NCBI GenBank assembly: GCA_021153165.1 | Contig: JAGKTZ010000007.1 | Span: 1 to 48,887, forward strand | Origin: Prevotellaceae bacterium | GTDB lineage: Bacteria > Bacteroidota > Bacteroidia > Bacteroidales > Bacteroidaceae | Direction of reading: 5' to 3' | Length of the DNA: 48,887 nucleotides | Shown: positions 16,080-25,569 of the stretch, piece after piece | Numbering within the stretch: position 1 is the stretch's first letter | How the letters are laid out: every line of letters starts with the position of its first letter | The notes under the pieces: generated by a model | Seen by the model: the letters and a program-made list of their open reading frames with translations, nothing else | Databases searched by the model: none | What the model was told of the DNA's origin: nothing | Position numbers and translations under genes: made by a program

Positions 16080-18746
16080 ATGAGACGTATTTTCTCCATC
16101 ATTCTCTTGCTGATTGGACTGACTGCTTTTGCACAGGAACCTTCGACAGGAAACGACAACAAGTACAATGAAGTGAACTACTCGAGATTGCCCGAACTGA
16201 AAGTGGGCGGCGAGGACGGCGTATCTGCACCCTTCGCTGGCCGCTTCGGCAAGAAAGTAATCGTGGCTGGCGGCTGCAATTTTGCGGACCAACCTGCAGC
16301 AGACGGCGGTCAGAAAGTATTCTATCGAGACGTTTACCAGTTGGATTTGGACAAGACCGATGAGGGTTGGACCATTGTGGGAAAATTGCCACAAGCCATG
16401 GCGTATGGCGTCAGTGTGACCGTGAACGACGGCATCGTTTGCATCGGTGGTACAGATGGCACGCAGAGCAGCAGCAAAGTCTTCTTGATGCAACAAGATG
16501 ACAAAGGCGGCATCACCTGCAAGGACTTGCCCGCCCTACCCAAGGCGCTTGACAATGCATGTGGAGCATACGATGGCAAGGGATACATCTATGTGGCAGG
16601 AGGTAAGGCAGACGGCAAACCATCCAAGGCTGCATGGCGTCTGAAGTACCCCGGTGGCGAAGCATGGGAAGCTCTGCCCGACATGCCCGGTGAGCCACGC
16701 ATACAACCAGCAGGCGTCGTACAAAATGGAGCTACCAATGCGCTATTTTTCGTCATGGGTGGATACTGCGACCCTACTGAAACGACAGAGGGCCTCGTAC
16801 ATCAGAACGGCGTATACTATAATCCTCAGAACAACACTTGGACCACGACGTCCGACATCACACCTGGCGGCAAGCAGATAGCTATCGTTGGTGCTTCGGC
16901 AGTGACTTCGGGCTACTCGCATATCGTATGTATTGGCGGTACCAACCTCCATATTTTCTCAGAAGCTATCAATCGCCCTTTTGTCCGTGCTCAAGCCTTG
17001 TCACAAGGTGACGACGATGCTGTGAAACGTTTGGACAAAGAGGCGGCAAGTTATCTGGACCACTCCATAGAATGGTATCGTTTCAACGACGAGTTGCTGA
17101 TTTACCACACCATCACTGACACTTGGACCACCGAAAGCAAAAATTCACTTTTGGCAAGAGCCGGTGCAGCCGTTGTCCCAGTGGATGGCAGATGGATCGT
17201 AGTGAATGGCGAATCAAAGCCTGGTGTGCGTGCCAGCGATGTGACACAGGTGGAAATCAGTGTACGCACAGAGTTCGGATGGTTGAACTGGACCGTACTG
17301 GCACTCTATCTCTTGGGCATGCTCGCCTTGGGCTTCTACTTTATGCGCAAGGAAAATGGCTCGGAAGACTTCTTCAAGGGCGGCGGCCGTATCCCCTGGT
17401 GGGCAGCAGGCATCTCGATCTACGCCACCATGCTTTCTGCCATCACATATATGGCTTATCCTGCAAAAGCCTACGCCACCAACTGGACATACTACCCCAT
17501 GCTGGTGACTATCCTTTTGGTCTCTTTCCCCGTGATACATTATTATTTGCCCTTCTTCCGCAGATTGAATGTAACGACTGCTTATGAATATCTGGAAAGT
17601 CGATTTAATGCTGCGACCCGTTTGATGGCAAGTACGGTGTTTATCATCTTCATGGTGGCACGTATGGCTTTGGTGCTCTACCTCCCATCTTTGGCGCTGA
17701 CAGCGGTGACTGGCATTGACATCTATACATGTATCATCCTGATGGGCTTGATCACTATCGTCTATTGTACGATGGGTGGTGTCGAAGCCGTAGTGTGGGG
17801 CGACGTGGTGCAGGGCTTCATCCTCGTGGGCGGCGCTATTTTGGCAGTAGTTTACTTGATATTAAACACAGAAGGCGGATTCAGCGGATTTGTCGACATT
17901 GCCATCTCGGACAGCAAACTGCAAATGTTCGACTGGAGCTTGGACTATCGCTCAGCTACCTTCTGGGTGATTATCCTCGGCGGTATGGCCAACAATCTCA
18001 TATCCTACACTTCAGACCAAACCGTGATCCAGCGCTACCTCACTACCAAGGATGAAAAGAGTGCTCGACAAAGTATCATGATGAACGGCGTGATGAGCGT
18101 ATTCATATCAGTGGCATTCTTTGCTATCGGAGCGGGGCTGTATACCTTCTTCAAAACTCACCCAGCCGAACTCGACTACACCATGGCCAAGGCGGACACC
18201 ATCTTCCCCTTCTTCATGATGAGCCAATTGCCTGCCGGACTTGCAGGTCTCCTTATCGCCGCAATTTTTGCAGCTACGATGAGTACGATTTCGTCTAACA
18301 TCAACTCGGTGGCAACAGCCTTCAGTGTAGACTTCTATAAGCGTTGGCGCCCCAACACTTCGGACAAATCTATGCTGAACGTAGCGCGATACGCGTGCCT
18401 CATTTCTGGTGTCATCGGTATGAGTATTGCGTTGCTGATGGCGACGTGGGAAATCCTCTCGCTGCTGGATTTCTTCCAGGAAATCCTGGGTCTGCTCTCT
18501 AGCGGTTTGGGTGGTCTCTTCCTGATGGGTATCTTCTTCCCACGCATCGGAGGCAAGTCAGCTTTGATCGGATTTATTGCAGGCGTGGTCGGTGTTTTAT
18601 TGACCAAGTACTTCACTGATGCGAGTTTCCTGCTCTATGGTTTCATCGGCATGGCAGTCAGCGTAGCGGTAGGTTTGCTCTGTTCATACATCATCAAAGA
18701 GAAGCAAAATCTGAAAGGACTGACTTGGAAAACAAGAGAATTCTAA
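16080..18746 (+). CDS. NanM-like sialate mutarotase fused to sodium:solute symporter
   Basis: An 888-residue two-domain protein. After a signal peptide (MRRIFSIILLLIGLTAFAQ), residues about 25-395 form a kelch-type beta-propeller of the cyclically permuted mutarotase family related to E. coli NanM/YjhT, which speeds anomer conversion of sialic acid in the periplasm. Visible kelch blades include KVIVAGGCNFAD, GIVCIGGTDG, YIYVAGGKADG and ALFFVMGGYCDP. From about residue 398 (FGWLNWTVLALYLLGMLALG) a full SSS-family permease with about 13 membrane segments follows (SEDFFKGGGRIPWWAAG, YLESRFN, ISYTSDQTVIQRYL). The two would present the right anomer and import it with sodium. An upstream ATG at 16056 is also possible; 16080 starts at the signal peptide. 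The epimerase gene follows 32 bases later. Substrate is inferred from family and neighbours. Confidence 0.9.
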   Translation: MRRIFSIILLLIGLTAFAQEPSTGNDNKYNEVNYSRLPELKVGGEDGVSAPFAGRFGKKVIVAGGCNFADQPAADGGQKVFYRDVYQLDLDKTDEGWTIVGKLPQAMAYGVSVTVNDGIVCIGGTDGTQSSSKVFLMQQDDKGGITCKDLPALPKALDNACGAYDGKGYIYVAGGKADGKPSKAAWRLKYPGGEAWEALPDMPGEPRIQPAGVVQNGATNALFFVMGGYCDPTETTEGLVHQNGVYYNPQNNTWTTTSDITPGGKQIAIVGASAVTSGYSHIVCIGGTNLHIFSEAINRPFVRAQALSQGDDDAVKRLDKEAASYLDHSIEWYRFNDELLIYHTITDTWTTESKNSLLARAGAAVVPVDGRWIVVNGESKPGVRASDVTQVEISVRTEFGWLNWTVLALYLLGMLALGFYFMRKENGSEDFFKGGGRIPWWAAGISIYATMLSAITYMAYPAKAYATNWTYYPMLVTILLVSFPVIHYYLPFFRRLNVTTAYEYLESRFNAATRLMASTVFIIFMVARMALVLYLPSLALTAVTGIDIYTCIILMGLITIVYCTMGGVEAVVWGDVVQGFILVGGAILAVVYLILNTEGGFSGFVDIAISDSKLQMFDWSLDYRSATFWVIILGGMANNLISYTSDQTVIQRYLTTKDEKSARQSIMMNGVMSVFISVAFFAIGAGLYTFFKTHPAELDYTMAKADTIFPFFMMSQLPAGLAGLLIAAIFAATMSTISSNINSVATAFSVDFYKRWRPNTSDKSMLNVARYACLISGVIGMSIALLMATWEILSLLDFFQEILGLLSSGLGGLFLMGIFFPRIGGKSALIGFIAGVVGVLLTKYFTDASFLLYGFIGMAVSVAVGLLCSYIIKEKQNLKGLTWKTREF

Positions 18747-18778
18747 ATCTAATCATACAACTATAAAAGCATAAAGAT

Positions 18779-19957
18779 ATGGCTAATTTTAAAGCACTCG
18801 CCGCACAATACAAAGCGGAGCTATTGGACAAGGTGATTCCCTTCTGGTTGGAGCATTCACAAGACAAAGAATTTGGCGGATACTTCACCTGCCTGGAACG
18901 CGATGGTTCGGTGTTTGACACAGACAAGTTCATTTGGTTGCAAGGTCGCGAGGTATGGATGCTTGCCACACTCTATAATAAAGTAGAAAAGAAGCAGGAA
19001 TGGCTCGATGCTGCCGTGCAAGGCGCAGAGTTCTTGAAAAAGTACGGACACGACGGCAACTTGAACTGGTACTTTGCCCTCGACCGCGAAGGTCACCCAC
19101 TGGTGGAACCCTACAACATCTTCTCATACACCTTCGCTGTAATCGCTTTCGGCCAATTGGCTATCGCTACGGGCAACAAGGAGTACGAAGAAATAGCCCT
19201 CAAGACCTTTGACATCGTCCTTTCGAAAGTGGACAATCCCAAGGGCAAGTGGTCAAAAGCAAGCCCCGGCGCCCGAGCACTGAAGAGCTTCGCTCTGCCA
19301 ATGATACTCTGCAACGTCGCACTCGAGATTGAGCCGCTGCTGGAAAAGGACTTTATGGAAAAAACCATTGAGACTTGCATCCACGAAGTAATGGACGTAT
19401 TCTATCGCCCCGAGTTGGGACTGATTGTCGAGCACCTCGGCACCAACAACGAACTGGTAGACTGCATGGACGGCCGTCTGCTCAACCCTGGCCATGCTAT
19501 CGAAGCGATGTGGTTTATCATGGATTTGGGTAAGCGCCTCAACGATCAAAAACTGATAGAGAAAGCAGTAGATATTGCTTTGAAAGAAGTGGAATATGGT
19601 TGGGACAAGCAGTACGGCGGTATCTTCTATTTCATGGACCGTTTGGGTCATCCTTTGCAACAGTTGGAATGGGATCAAAAGCTATGGTGGGTACACATCG
19701 AGACTTTGATCACAATGATCAAGGGTTATCGTCTGACCAAGAATCCTAAATGTCTGGAATGGTTCGAAAGGGTTCACGACTACACATGGTCACACTTTGC
19801 CGACAAGGAGCATCCTGAATGGTTCGGCTATTTGAACAGACAGGGCGAAGTGCTTCTGACATTGAAGGGCGGTAAGTGGAAAGGCTGTTTCCACGTGCCA
19901 CGCGGTCTCTTCCAATGCTGGAACGTTCTGGAAGAGTTGGCTGCAGAAGAAGCCTAA
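18779..19957 (+). CDS. N-acylglucosamine 2-epimerase (AGE/RenBP family)
   Basis: A 392-residue alpha/alpha-barrel enzyme of the AGE family, which interconverts ManNAc and GlcNAc without phosphorylation. Family motifs are FGGYFTCLERDGSVFDTDKF (residues 33-52), WLQGREVWMLA (about 53-63), a histidine in LLNPGHAIEAMWF (about 236-248) and WWVHIETL (about 302-309). In Bacteroides this enzyme type takes ManNAc released by the lyase, and a kinase then phosphorylates GlcNAc. The E. coli NanE is a different family acting on ManNAc-6-P, so that symbol is avoided. It lies 32 bases after the symporter gene and ends at a strong terminator: a two-gene transcript. Confidence 0.93.
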   Translation: MANFKALAAQYKAELLDKVIPFWLEHSQDKEFGGYFTCLERDGSVFDTDKFIWLQGREVWMLATLYNKVEKKQEWLDAAVQGAEFLKKYGHDGNLNWYFALDREGHPLVEPYNIFSYTFAVIAFGQLAIATGNKEYEEIALKTFDIVLSKVDNPKGKWSKASPGARALKSFALPMILCNVALEIEPLLEKDFMEKTIETCIHEVMDVFYRPELGLIVEHLGTNNELVDCMDGRLLNPGHAIEAMWFIMDLGKRLNDQKLIEKAVDIALKEVEYGWDKQYGGIFYFMDRLGHPLQQLEWDQKLWWVHIETLITMIKGYRLTKNPKCLEWFERVHDYTWSHFADKEHPEWFGYLNRQGEVLLTLKGGKWKGCFHVPRGLFQCWNVLEELAAEEA

Positions 19958-19973
19958 CAGACTTACAATATTT

Positions 19974-20015
19974 ATACGGTGGGGGCAAGCGTCTCCACCG
20001 TATTTTATTTTTTAT
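19974..20015 (+). terminator. Intrinsic terminator after the epimerase gene
   Basis: ATACGGTGG (19974-19982) pairs perfectly with CCACCGTAT (19995-20003), followed by TTTATTTTTTATT. It lies 17 bases after the stop. Confidence 0.85.
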
Positions 20016-20117
20016 TATATCTTTCAGACTACATTTTCTACGTACTTCTACTGCTCCAAACAAGAATAAATTTGTAATTTTACCTCAGTTTATCAACCGC
20101 CCATAAACCTCACTTTT

Positions 20118-20222
20118 CACAACATTAGACCTCGTGAAAAAAAAGTCTAACCTTTTTTAAATTTCGCGACGCCTCGTTAAAAAAAGGTTAAGGTTTTTTT
20201 CAAGCAGGTTTTACAACTATTT
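20118..20222 (+). repeat. Dispersed intergenic repeat, copy D (short)
   Basis: Two half-units follow one another: ATTAGACCTCGTGAAAAAA with AGTCTAACCTTTTTT, then AAATTTCGCGACGCCTCG with TTAAAAAAAGGTTAAGGTTT. It contains the GCGACG core and the A- and T-run modules but not the TGTCAAAATTTCTGCAAG end. It ends about 20 bases before the next gene, so it must lie within or beside that gene's promoter. Confidence 0.65.
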
Positions 20223-20241
20223 TTCAAGGCAATACCACAAA

Positions 20242-21816
20242 ATGAAAAAACAAGTTCTACTCCTACTTCTGCTAAGTTTACAAATCACTTTTTCCTGGGC
20301 ACAAGACAGCCAGGAACGGGGCGCATATTTTTACAAAAAGTCCTATACACACGAAGCACTCCCTGCGTTTGCTACAAGTCGTGAACTTTTGCCTAAGCCT
20401 ATCCTCGAGGAACATCCTGAATGGATAGAATTGTATTGGAAAGCCTGGGAAATCGCCTTCTCAAACTTACAACAACCTGCACCAGGTTCGCCATTGGTAG
20501 CAAACTGGATCGACGAGGGTTTGACGCCTCAGATTTTCCAATGGGACACACACTTTATGGCACTGTTCGGACGTTATGGTCACCGGGCCTTCCCCTTCAT
20601 CGCCTCACACGACAACTTCTATGCCCGACAGCACAGCGACGGGATGATTTGCCGTATCCTGAACGAAGCAGACGGCGCCGACCATGAATGGGGATTAGGC
20701 GAAAATTTTGCCAGGACTATCAATCCGCCGCTGTTCAGTTGGGCAGAGATGGAGTACTATAAGTTTACGGGCGACAAGGATAGACTGCGCAAAATCCTTC
20801 CGCCCATCGAGAAATACATTGCCTGGATCGAGCAACACCGCAAAGCACATGGCACACCGCACGAACTCTATTGGTCCAACGGGCAAGCATCTGGCATGGA
20901 CAATACGCCGCGCGATCGTGACAGAGGCGGACATCGTGAAGACATACATTCGGCTACGGATGCCATGGGTTGGGTGGATATGTCGTCGCAAATGAAGATG
21001 TGCTACGATCATCTGAGCAATATCTGCCAAATATTGGGCGAAAAGAAAAAAGCCAAGCTGTATCAAGCAAAATCAGCAGACCTGAAAGCCCGCATCAACC
21101 GCTTCATGTGGAACGACTCGACGGGTTGTTATCACGATGTCAGACCTGATGGCAAGCAAACCTCATGGATCACCATCGCCACCTTTTGGCCCATCATCGC
21201 TGACGTCGCTTCTGCGCAACAAATCGAACGTTTGGTGACCGTATTGCAGGACAAAAAATTATTTTGGCGACAGATGCCCCTACCCTCGCTTGCTGCCAAT
21301 CAGCCTTACTATGACAAATGCGGCAATTACTGGCAGGGCGGCGTGTGGCCCCCTACTTCATATATGACTGTAAAAGGGTTGCAAGAAAAAGGGTATCACC
21401 ATTTAGCACAAAGAATAGCCGAAAAACAGCTGGATGCCTTTTGGAGAGTGTACGAAAGCACTGGCACAATTTGGGAAGTCTATGCACCGGACATCTATAT
21501 GCCTGCAACGACAGCCACACACAACGAGCTGTGTCGCCCAAACTTCGTGGGCTGGGCAGGCGTCGTACCTATATCGATGCTGATTGAGCATGTGATAGGA
21601 ATAACCGTTGATGGCACGACAAATACCGTCACCTGGAACACCACAAGAGAGACAAAACATGGCGTCGAAAACTTGTACTTTGTGCAGAATAAAGTATCTT
21701 TGCTACGCGAAGGCGATTTGATCGAAATCAAAGCAACCTCGCCTTTCAAACTGGTGCTTAATGGTACCGCTTATCAAGTGAAATCTGGCACATCTCAAAT
21801 TAAAATCAAACGATAG
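20242..21816 (+). CDS. Exported trehalase-like (GH37/GH63-type) glycoside hydrolase
   Basis: A 524-residue protein with a signal peptide (MKKQVLLLLLLSLQITFSWAQ) and an alpha/alpha-toroid catalytic domain. Motifs typical of GH37 trehalases and GH63 glucosidases are present: QWDTHFMALFGRYG (about residues 99-112), SNGQASGMDNTPRDRD (about 212-227, general-acid region) and GNYWQGGVWPPTSYM (about 358-372). A short beta-rich tail ends the protein. It would act in the periplasm on an alpha-glucoside; trehalose is one candidate, but the family also covers other alpha-linked glucans. Repeat copy D sits just upstream and the Nudix gene 59 bases downstream. There is no clear promoter. Confidence 0.8.
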   Translation: MKKQVLLLLLLSLQITFSWAQDSQERGAYFYKKSYTHEALPAFATSRELLPKPILEEHPEWIELYWKAWEIAFSNLQQPAPGSPLVANWIDEGLTPQIFQWDTHFMALFGRYGHRAFPFIASHDNFYARQHSDGMICRILNEADGADHEWGLGENFARTINPPLFSWAEMEYYKFTGDKDRLRKILPPIEKYIAWIEQHRKAHGTPHELYWSNGQASGMDNTPRDRDRGGHREDIHSATDAMGWVDMSSQMKMCYDHLSNICQILGEKKKAKLYQAKSADLKARINRFMWNDSTGCYHDVRPDGKQTSWITIATFWPIIADVASAQQIERLVTVLQDKKLFWRQMPLPSLAANQPYYDKCGNYWQGGVWPPTSYMTVKGLQEKGYHHLAQRIAEKQLDAFWRVYESTGTIWEVYAPDIYMPATTATHNELCRPNFVGWAGVVPISMLIEHVIGITVDGTTNTVTWNTTRETKHGVENLYFVQNKVSLLREGDLIEIKATSPFKLVLNGTAYQVKSGTSQIKIKR

Positions 21817-21875
21817 CAGATGCGCTCTACAGACCAAATTGCTACATACACAATAATATAATAGGAGACAAAATT

Positions 21876-22439
21876 ATGGTTAAGATAAAAGAAAATGATC
21901 CAAAGCCCTGGACCGTACTCAAAAGCGAATATTTATTTCAACGCCCTTGGCTCACCGCTCGCCGAGACCACGTCAGACTGCCCAGTGGTGTAGAGCATCC
22001 AGAGTTTTACATCCTGGAATATCCCAATTGGGTAAACGTCATTGCAATTACCAAAGAAAAGAAGTTCGTAATGATACGCCAATATCGCCATGCTATCGGC
22101 GAAACGGCATTTGAGATGGTGGCTGGCGTGATAGATCCCGAGGACAAAGACCCAGAAATGGCAGCACGCAGAGAACTGATGGAAGAAACAGGATTTGGTG
22201 GCGGCGAATGGAGGCTTTTCTCAAAATTTGCACCCAATACTTCTGCAATGACAAATTGTAGTTATACATATCTTGCCACAGACGTGGAATATCTGGGCGA
22301 ACGCCATCTGGAGCCGACAGAGGATATCGTGGTCTATGAACTGGAGGAAGCTGAAGTGCGCGAACTCCTCGAAACAGGCGAAATCAAACAAGCGCTGATG
22401 GCTGCGCCGCTGTGGAAATATTTCGCTTTGAAAAAATAA
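21876..22439 (+). CDS. Nudix hydrolase, ADP-ribose pyrophosphatase-like
   Basis: A 187-residue protein with a Nudix fold. The box reads GVIDPEDKDPEMAARRELME with ETGFG following (about residues 84-107); the RExxEExG catalytic core is intact, while the spacing from the first glycine is one residue longer than the classic box. The flanking sequence (VRLPSGVEHPEFYILEYPNWVNVIAITKE) resembles ADP-sugar pyrophosphatases, which clear ADP-ribose and similar molecules in the cytoplasm. It starts a compact plus-strand run with tex, tadA, yraN, birA and a MATE transporter. The substrate is not determined by sequence. Confidence 0.85.
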   Translation: MVKIKENDPKPWTVLKSEYLFQRPWLTARRDHVRLPSGVEHPEFYILEYPNWVNVIAITKEKKFVMIRQYRHAIGETAFEMVAGVIDPEDKDPEMAARRELMEETGFGGGEWRLFSKFAPNTSAMTNCSYTYLATDVEYLGERHLEPTEDIVVYELEEAEVRELLETGEIKQALMAAPLWKYFALKK

Positions 22440-22467
22440 TGTACAACCTTTGCTATTCTTTAGAACA

Positions 22468-24594
22468 GTGGACAAAATCATAGCTATAATAGCTCGCACA
22501 CAAAATTTGCGTGAGCTGCAAGTTGCAAATACTATCAAACTGCTCGAGGGAGGAGCTACTATCCCTTTTATAAGTCGTTACCGCAAAGAAATGACTGGGG
22601 GACTGGACGAAGTACAAATTGCCAACATCCAATTGCAAAACGAGAAATTGCAGGAGCTCTGCCACCGTCGGGAATACATCCTTACAACGATCGAAGAACA
22701 AGGCAAGTTGACGCCAGAACTCAAACAACAATTAGAACAATGTTGGGATGCGACAACACTCGAGGACATCTATTTGCCCTATAAGCCTAAAAGAAAAACA
22801 CGTGCCGAAGCCGCAAGAAAATTAGGTCTCGAACCTTTGGCAGACAGTCTGATGCTACATCCTTTCAACCAACCCGAAAAGTCTGCGGCATCCTATGTAG
22901 GCGAAGGTGTGCCCGATATAGAAGCGGCTCTGCAAGGGGCACGGGATATCATAGCAGAGCGCGTGAACGAAAGCAATGATGTGCGCAATATTGTGCGACG
23001 GACATTCCAACTGGATGCTGTTATTACATCAAAAGTAGTAAAAGCAAAACAAGAGGAAGCTAAGAAATATAGCGACTACTTTGATTGGAGTGAACCGTTG
23101 AAAAGATGTTCTTCGCACAGGCTCTTAGCTATGCGTCGCGGCGAAGCGGAAGGTTTTCTGCGCATTACGATTACACCCTCCGACGATTCAGCTTGCCTCT
23201 CACGCATCGAACGTCTGCATGTAAAGAATGGTAGTCCTGCGGCACCACATCTGATACAAGCTATAGAAGATGCCTACAAGCGTCTGCTACGTCCGAGCAT
23301 TGAGACAGAATTCGCCTTCTCCGCTAAAGCAAAAGCCGATGACGAGGCAATACGTGTATTTGCAGAAAATCTGAAACAACTCTTGCTCTCACCACCCTTG
23401 GGACAAAAGCGCATTATGGGCATTGACCCGGGATACCGCACCGGCTGCAAAGTCGTATGCCTGGATGCCGAAGGAAATCTCCTGCACAACGAGACAATAT
23501 ATCCGCATCCGCCAAAAGGAGAATACGCGCGCTCTTGTTTTAAGGTAAAGAATTTGGTCGAACAATACAAAGTCGAAGCAATTGCTATTGGCAACGGCAC
23601 AGCAGGACGCGAGACGGAAGAAATGGTCAAGTCTTTGTCTCTAAAAGACGTCGCAGTTTTCCTCGTAAGCGAAGATGGGGCTTCAGTATATTCTGCCTCG
23701 AAGATAGCACGTGAGGAGTTTCCCGATTATGATGTGACTGTGCGTGGTGCAGTCAGCATCGGCAGAAGATTAGCCGACCCCTTGGCAGAATTAGTCAAGA
23801 TCGATCCAAAATCTATCGGCATCGGGCAGTACCAACACGACGTAGACCAAACGGGATTAAAGCGTTCGTTGGATCAAACCGTAGAGAATTGCGTCAATAC
23901 CGTTGGGGTGAATCTCAATACTGCCAGCAAGCAGCTCCTGACCTACGTCTCTGGCCTCGGCCCTGCTTTGGCGCAAAATATTGTCGACTATCGCGCAGAA
24001 AATGGTGCTTTCAAAAGCCGACGAGAACTACTGAAAGTGCCACGCCTCGGCGCTAAAGCCTACGAACAATGCGCTGGGTTCTTGCGAATAGTTGATGCAG
24101 AAAATCCTTTGGATAATACAGCCGTACATCCCGAACGTTATGATTTGGTAAGGCGTATGGCAAAAGATGCAGGGTGTGACGTCAAGCAACTTATCGCTTC
24201 ACAAGAAGTACGCACCTCTATTCAATTAGAAAAATATTGTAGTGAAGAAGTCGGACTCCCTACCCTCAATGACATCATATCAGAATTGGGCAAACCAGGG
24301 CGTGACCCACGCGGTACTATCCAAGAGTTCAGTTTCGATGCACGTATCAAATATATCAATGACCTGGAGGAAGGTATGATTTTGCCAGGTGTCGTGACAA
24401 ATATCACAAACTTCGGTTGCTTCGTAGATATGGGTATTAAGGTGAAAGGCTTGATTCACGTCTCGCAAATGGCAGATAAATTTATCAAGGACCCCAACGA
24501 GGTAGTGCACCTCAGACAACAGTTGCGCGTAAAAGTACTTTCGATAGATTGGGAAAGAGAGCGTGTCGCTTTGACCTTGAAAGGTGTGGAATAA
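22468..24594 (+). CDS. tex: Tex family RNA-binding transcription accessory protein
   Basis: A 708-residue protein with the Tex architecture: N-terminal helical domain (LLEGGATIPFISRYRKE, about residues 25-41), YqgF/RNase-H-like domain (MGIDPGYRTGCKVVCLD, about 317-333), helix-hairpin-helix motifs (NTASKQLLTYVSGLGPALAQ and following, about 489-545) and a C-terminal S1 domain (GMILPGVVTNITNFGCFVDM, about 640-659). Tex binds nucleic acids and influences transcription; its exact role is unsettled. The first plausible codon is a GTG at 22468, giving the MDKII N-terminus that lines up with relatives; a TTG six codons earlier is less likely. It starts 28 bases after the Nudix stop. Confidence 0.93.
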   Translation: MDKIIAIIARTQNLRELQVANTIKLLEGGATIPFISRYRKEMTGGLDEVQIANIQLQNEKLQELCHRREYILTTIEEQGKLTPELKQQLEQCWDATTLEDIYLPYKPKRKTRAEAARKLGLEPLADSLMLHPFNQPEKSAASYVGEGVPDIEAALQGARDIIAERVNESNDVRNIVRRTFQLDAVITSKVVKAKQEEAKKYSDYFDWSEPLKRCSSHRLLAMRRGEAEGFLRITITPSDDSACLSRIERLHVKNGSPAAPHLIQAIEDAYKRLLRPSIETEFAFSAKAKADDEAIRVFAENLKQLLLSPPLGQKRIMGIDPGYRTGCKVVCLDAEGNLLHNETIYPHPPKGEYARSCFKVKNLVEQYKVEAIAIGNGTAGRETEEMVKSLSLKDVAVFLVSEDGASVYSASKIAREEFPDYDVTVRGAVSIGRRLADPLAELVKIDPKSIGIGQYQHDVDQTGLKRSLDQTVENCVNTVGVNLNTASKQLLTYVSGLGPALAQNIVDYRAENGAFKSRRELLKVPRLGAKAYEQCAGFLRIVDAENPLDNTAVHPERYDLVRRMAKDAGCDVKQLIASQEVRTSIQLEKYCSEEVGLPTLNDIISELGKPGRDPRGTIQEFSFDARIKYINDLEEGMILPGVVTNITNFGCFVDMGIKVKGLIHVSQMADKFIKDPNEVVHLRQQLRVKVLSIDWERERVALTLKGVE

Positions 24595-24615
24595 GTTTTG
24601 AAAAAGAAAAATTAG

Positions 24616-25077
24616 ATGGAAGATATTAAGATAAATCCCTACTCGGATGAATATTTCATGAGACAAGCGTTGCAGGAAGCCCAACTGGCTTTTGAGGAGG
24701 ACGAGGTTCCTGTCGGTTGCATCATTACTTGTCGCGACAAGGTCATTGCCCGTACGCACAACCTGACTGAGACTTTGCACGATGTCACGGCTCATGCAGA
24801 AATGCAAGCAATCACTGCCGCCGCTGAAGCACTTGGTGGAAAATATCTGGACACTTGTACACTTTACGTTACGGTTGAACCCTGCATCATGTGTGCTGGT
24901 GCTATCGGATGGTCACAAATGGGACGCGTTGTTTATGGTGCTCGCGATGAGAAGAGAGGTTTTGAAAACTTTGCGCCGAAAGCTTTTCATCCCAAAACGG
25001 AAGTGGTGTCGGGTGTCCTAGAAAATGAATGCGCCGAGTTGATGAAAAATTTCTTTAAATCGAAAAGGAAGAAATAA
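24616..25077 (+). CDS. tadA: tRNA-specific adenosine deaminase
   Basis: A 153-residue cytidine-deaminase-fold enzyme that converts adenosine 34 to inosine in tRNA-Arg(ACG). Zinc and catalytic residues are visible: HAE at 60-62 and PCIMC at 89-93 (Cys90, Cys93). The ends match TadA: an N-terminal helix EYFMRQALQEAQLAFEEDEV and a C-terminal ECAELMKNFFKSKRKK. A guanine-deaminase-like nucleoside deaminase is the alternative but fits less well. It lies 21 bases after tex and 44 before yraN, within the same run. Confidence 0.92.
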   Translation: MEDIKINPYSDEYFMRQALQEAQLAFEEDEVPVGCIITCRDKVIARTHNLTETLHDVTAHAEMQAITAAAEALGGKYLDTCTLYVTVEPCIMCAGAIGWSQMGRVVYGARDEKRGFENFAPKAFHPKTEVVSGVLENECAELMKNFFKSKRKK

Positions 25078-25121
25078 GGTTCATGCTATTTTCACAACAT
25101 CTTAATCTTAATTGACAGGCT

Positions 25122-25520
25122 ATGGCATTTCACAACACATTAGGCGCATGGGGCGAAGAACGCGCCGCCCGCTTCCTGATGAATAAAGGATATACACTAC
25201 ACGAACTTAATTGGTATCACGAGCATTTGGAAATAGATATTATAGCCGAATGGTTTGGTGAACTGATATTTGTGGAAGTTAAGACAAGAAGTAACGAAGA
25301 CTTCAAGGATGCCAAAGATGCTGTGAATTTAGAGAAGCAAGAGCACTTAATCAAGGCGGCACGTGCCTACATGTCCTTGCATCAATTGGACGCACCGTTC
25401 CGTTTTGACATCATCACTATAGTTGGTTCGTCCGAAGATTATGAAATCAAGCACTATCGTCACGCCTTCACACGAGAAAGTTGGGAGGCGGAGAAAAAGT
25501 ATCAACGGGAGACAAGGTAA
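25122..25520 (+). CDS. YraN family (UPF0102) nuclease-fold protein
   Basis: A 132-residue protein of the UPF0102 family. The restriction-endonuclease-like core is visible: GEERAARFLMNKGY (about residues 10-23), LEIDIIAEWFGELIFVEVKTRS (about 37-58, with the D...ExK nuclease pattern) and a helix QEHLIKAARAYM. The family's biological role is unknown, though it is widespread and often sits beside RNA or ribosome genes. It is 44 bases after tadA and 49 before the birA fusion. Confidence 0.9.
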   Translation: MAFHNTLGAWGEERAARFLMNKGYTLHELNWYHEHLEIDIIAEWFGELIFVEVKTRSNEDFKDAKDAVNLEKQEHLIKAARAYMSLHQLDAPFRFDIITIVGSSEDYEIKHYRHAFTRESWEAEKKYQRETR

Positions 25521-25569
25521 GCATTAACATGCTGTCAACAATCATTATCCCCAAATCAAATTGGCCTTT

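Noticed and set aside
22450..22467. TTG start for tex
   Set aside because: Starting there adds six residues without family match; the GTG at 22468 gives the usual Tex N-terminus.
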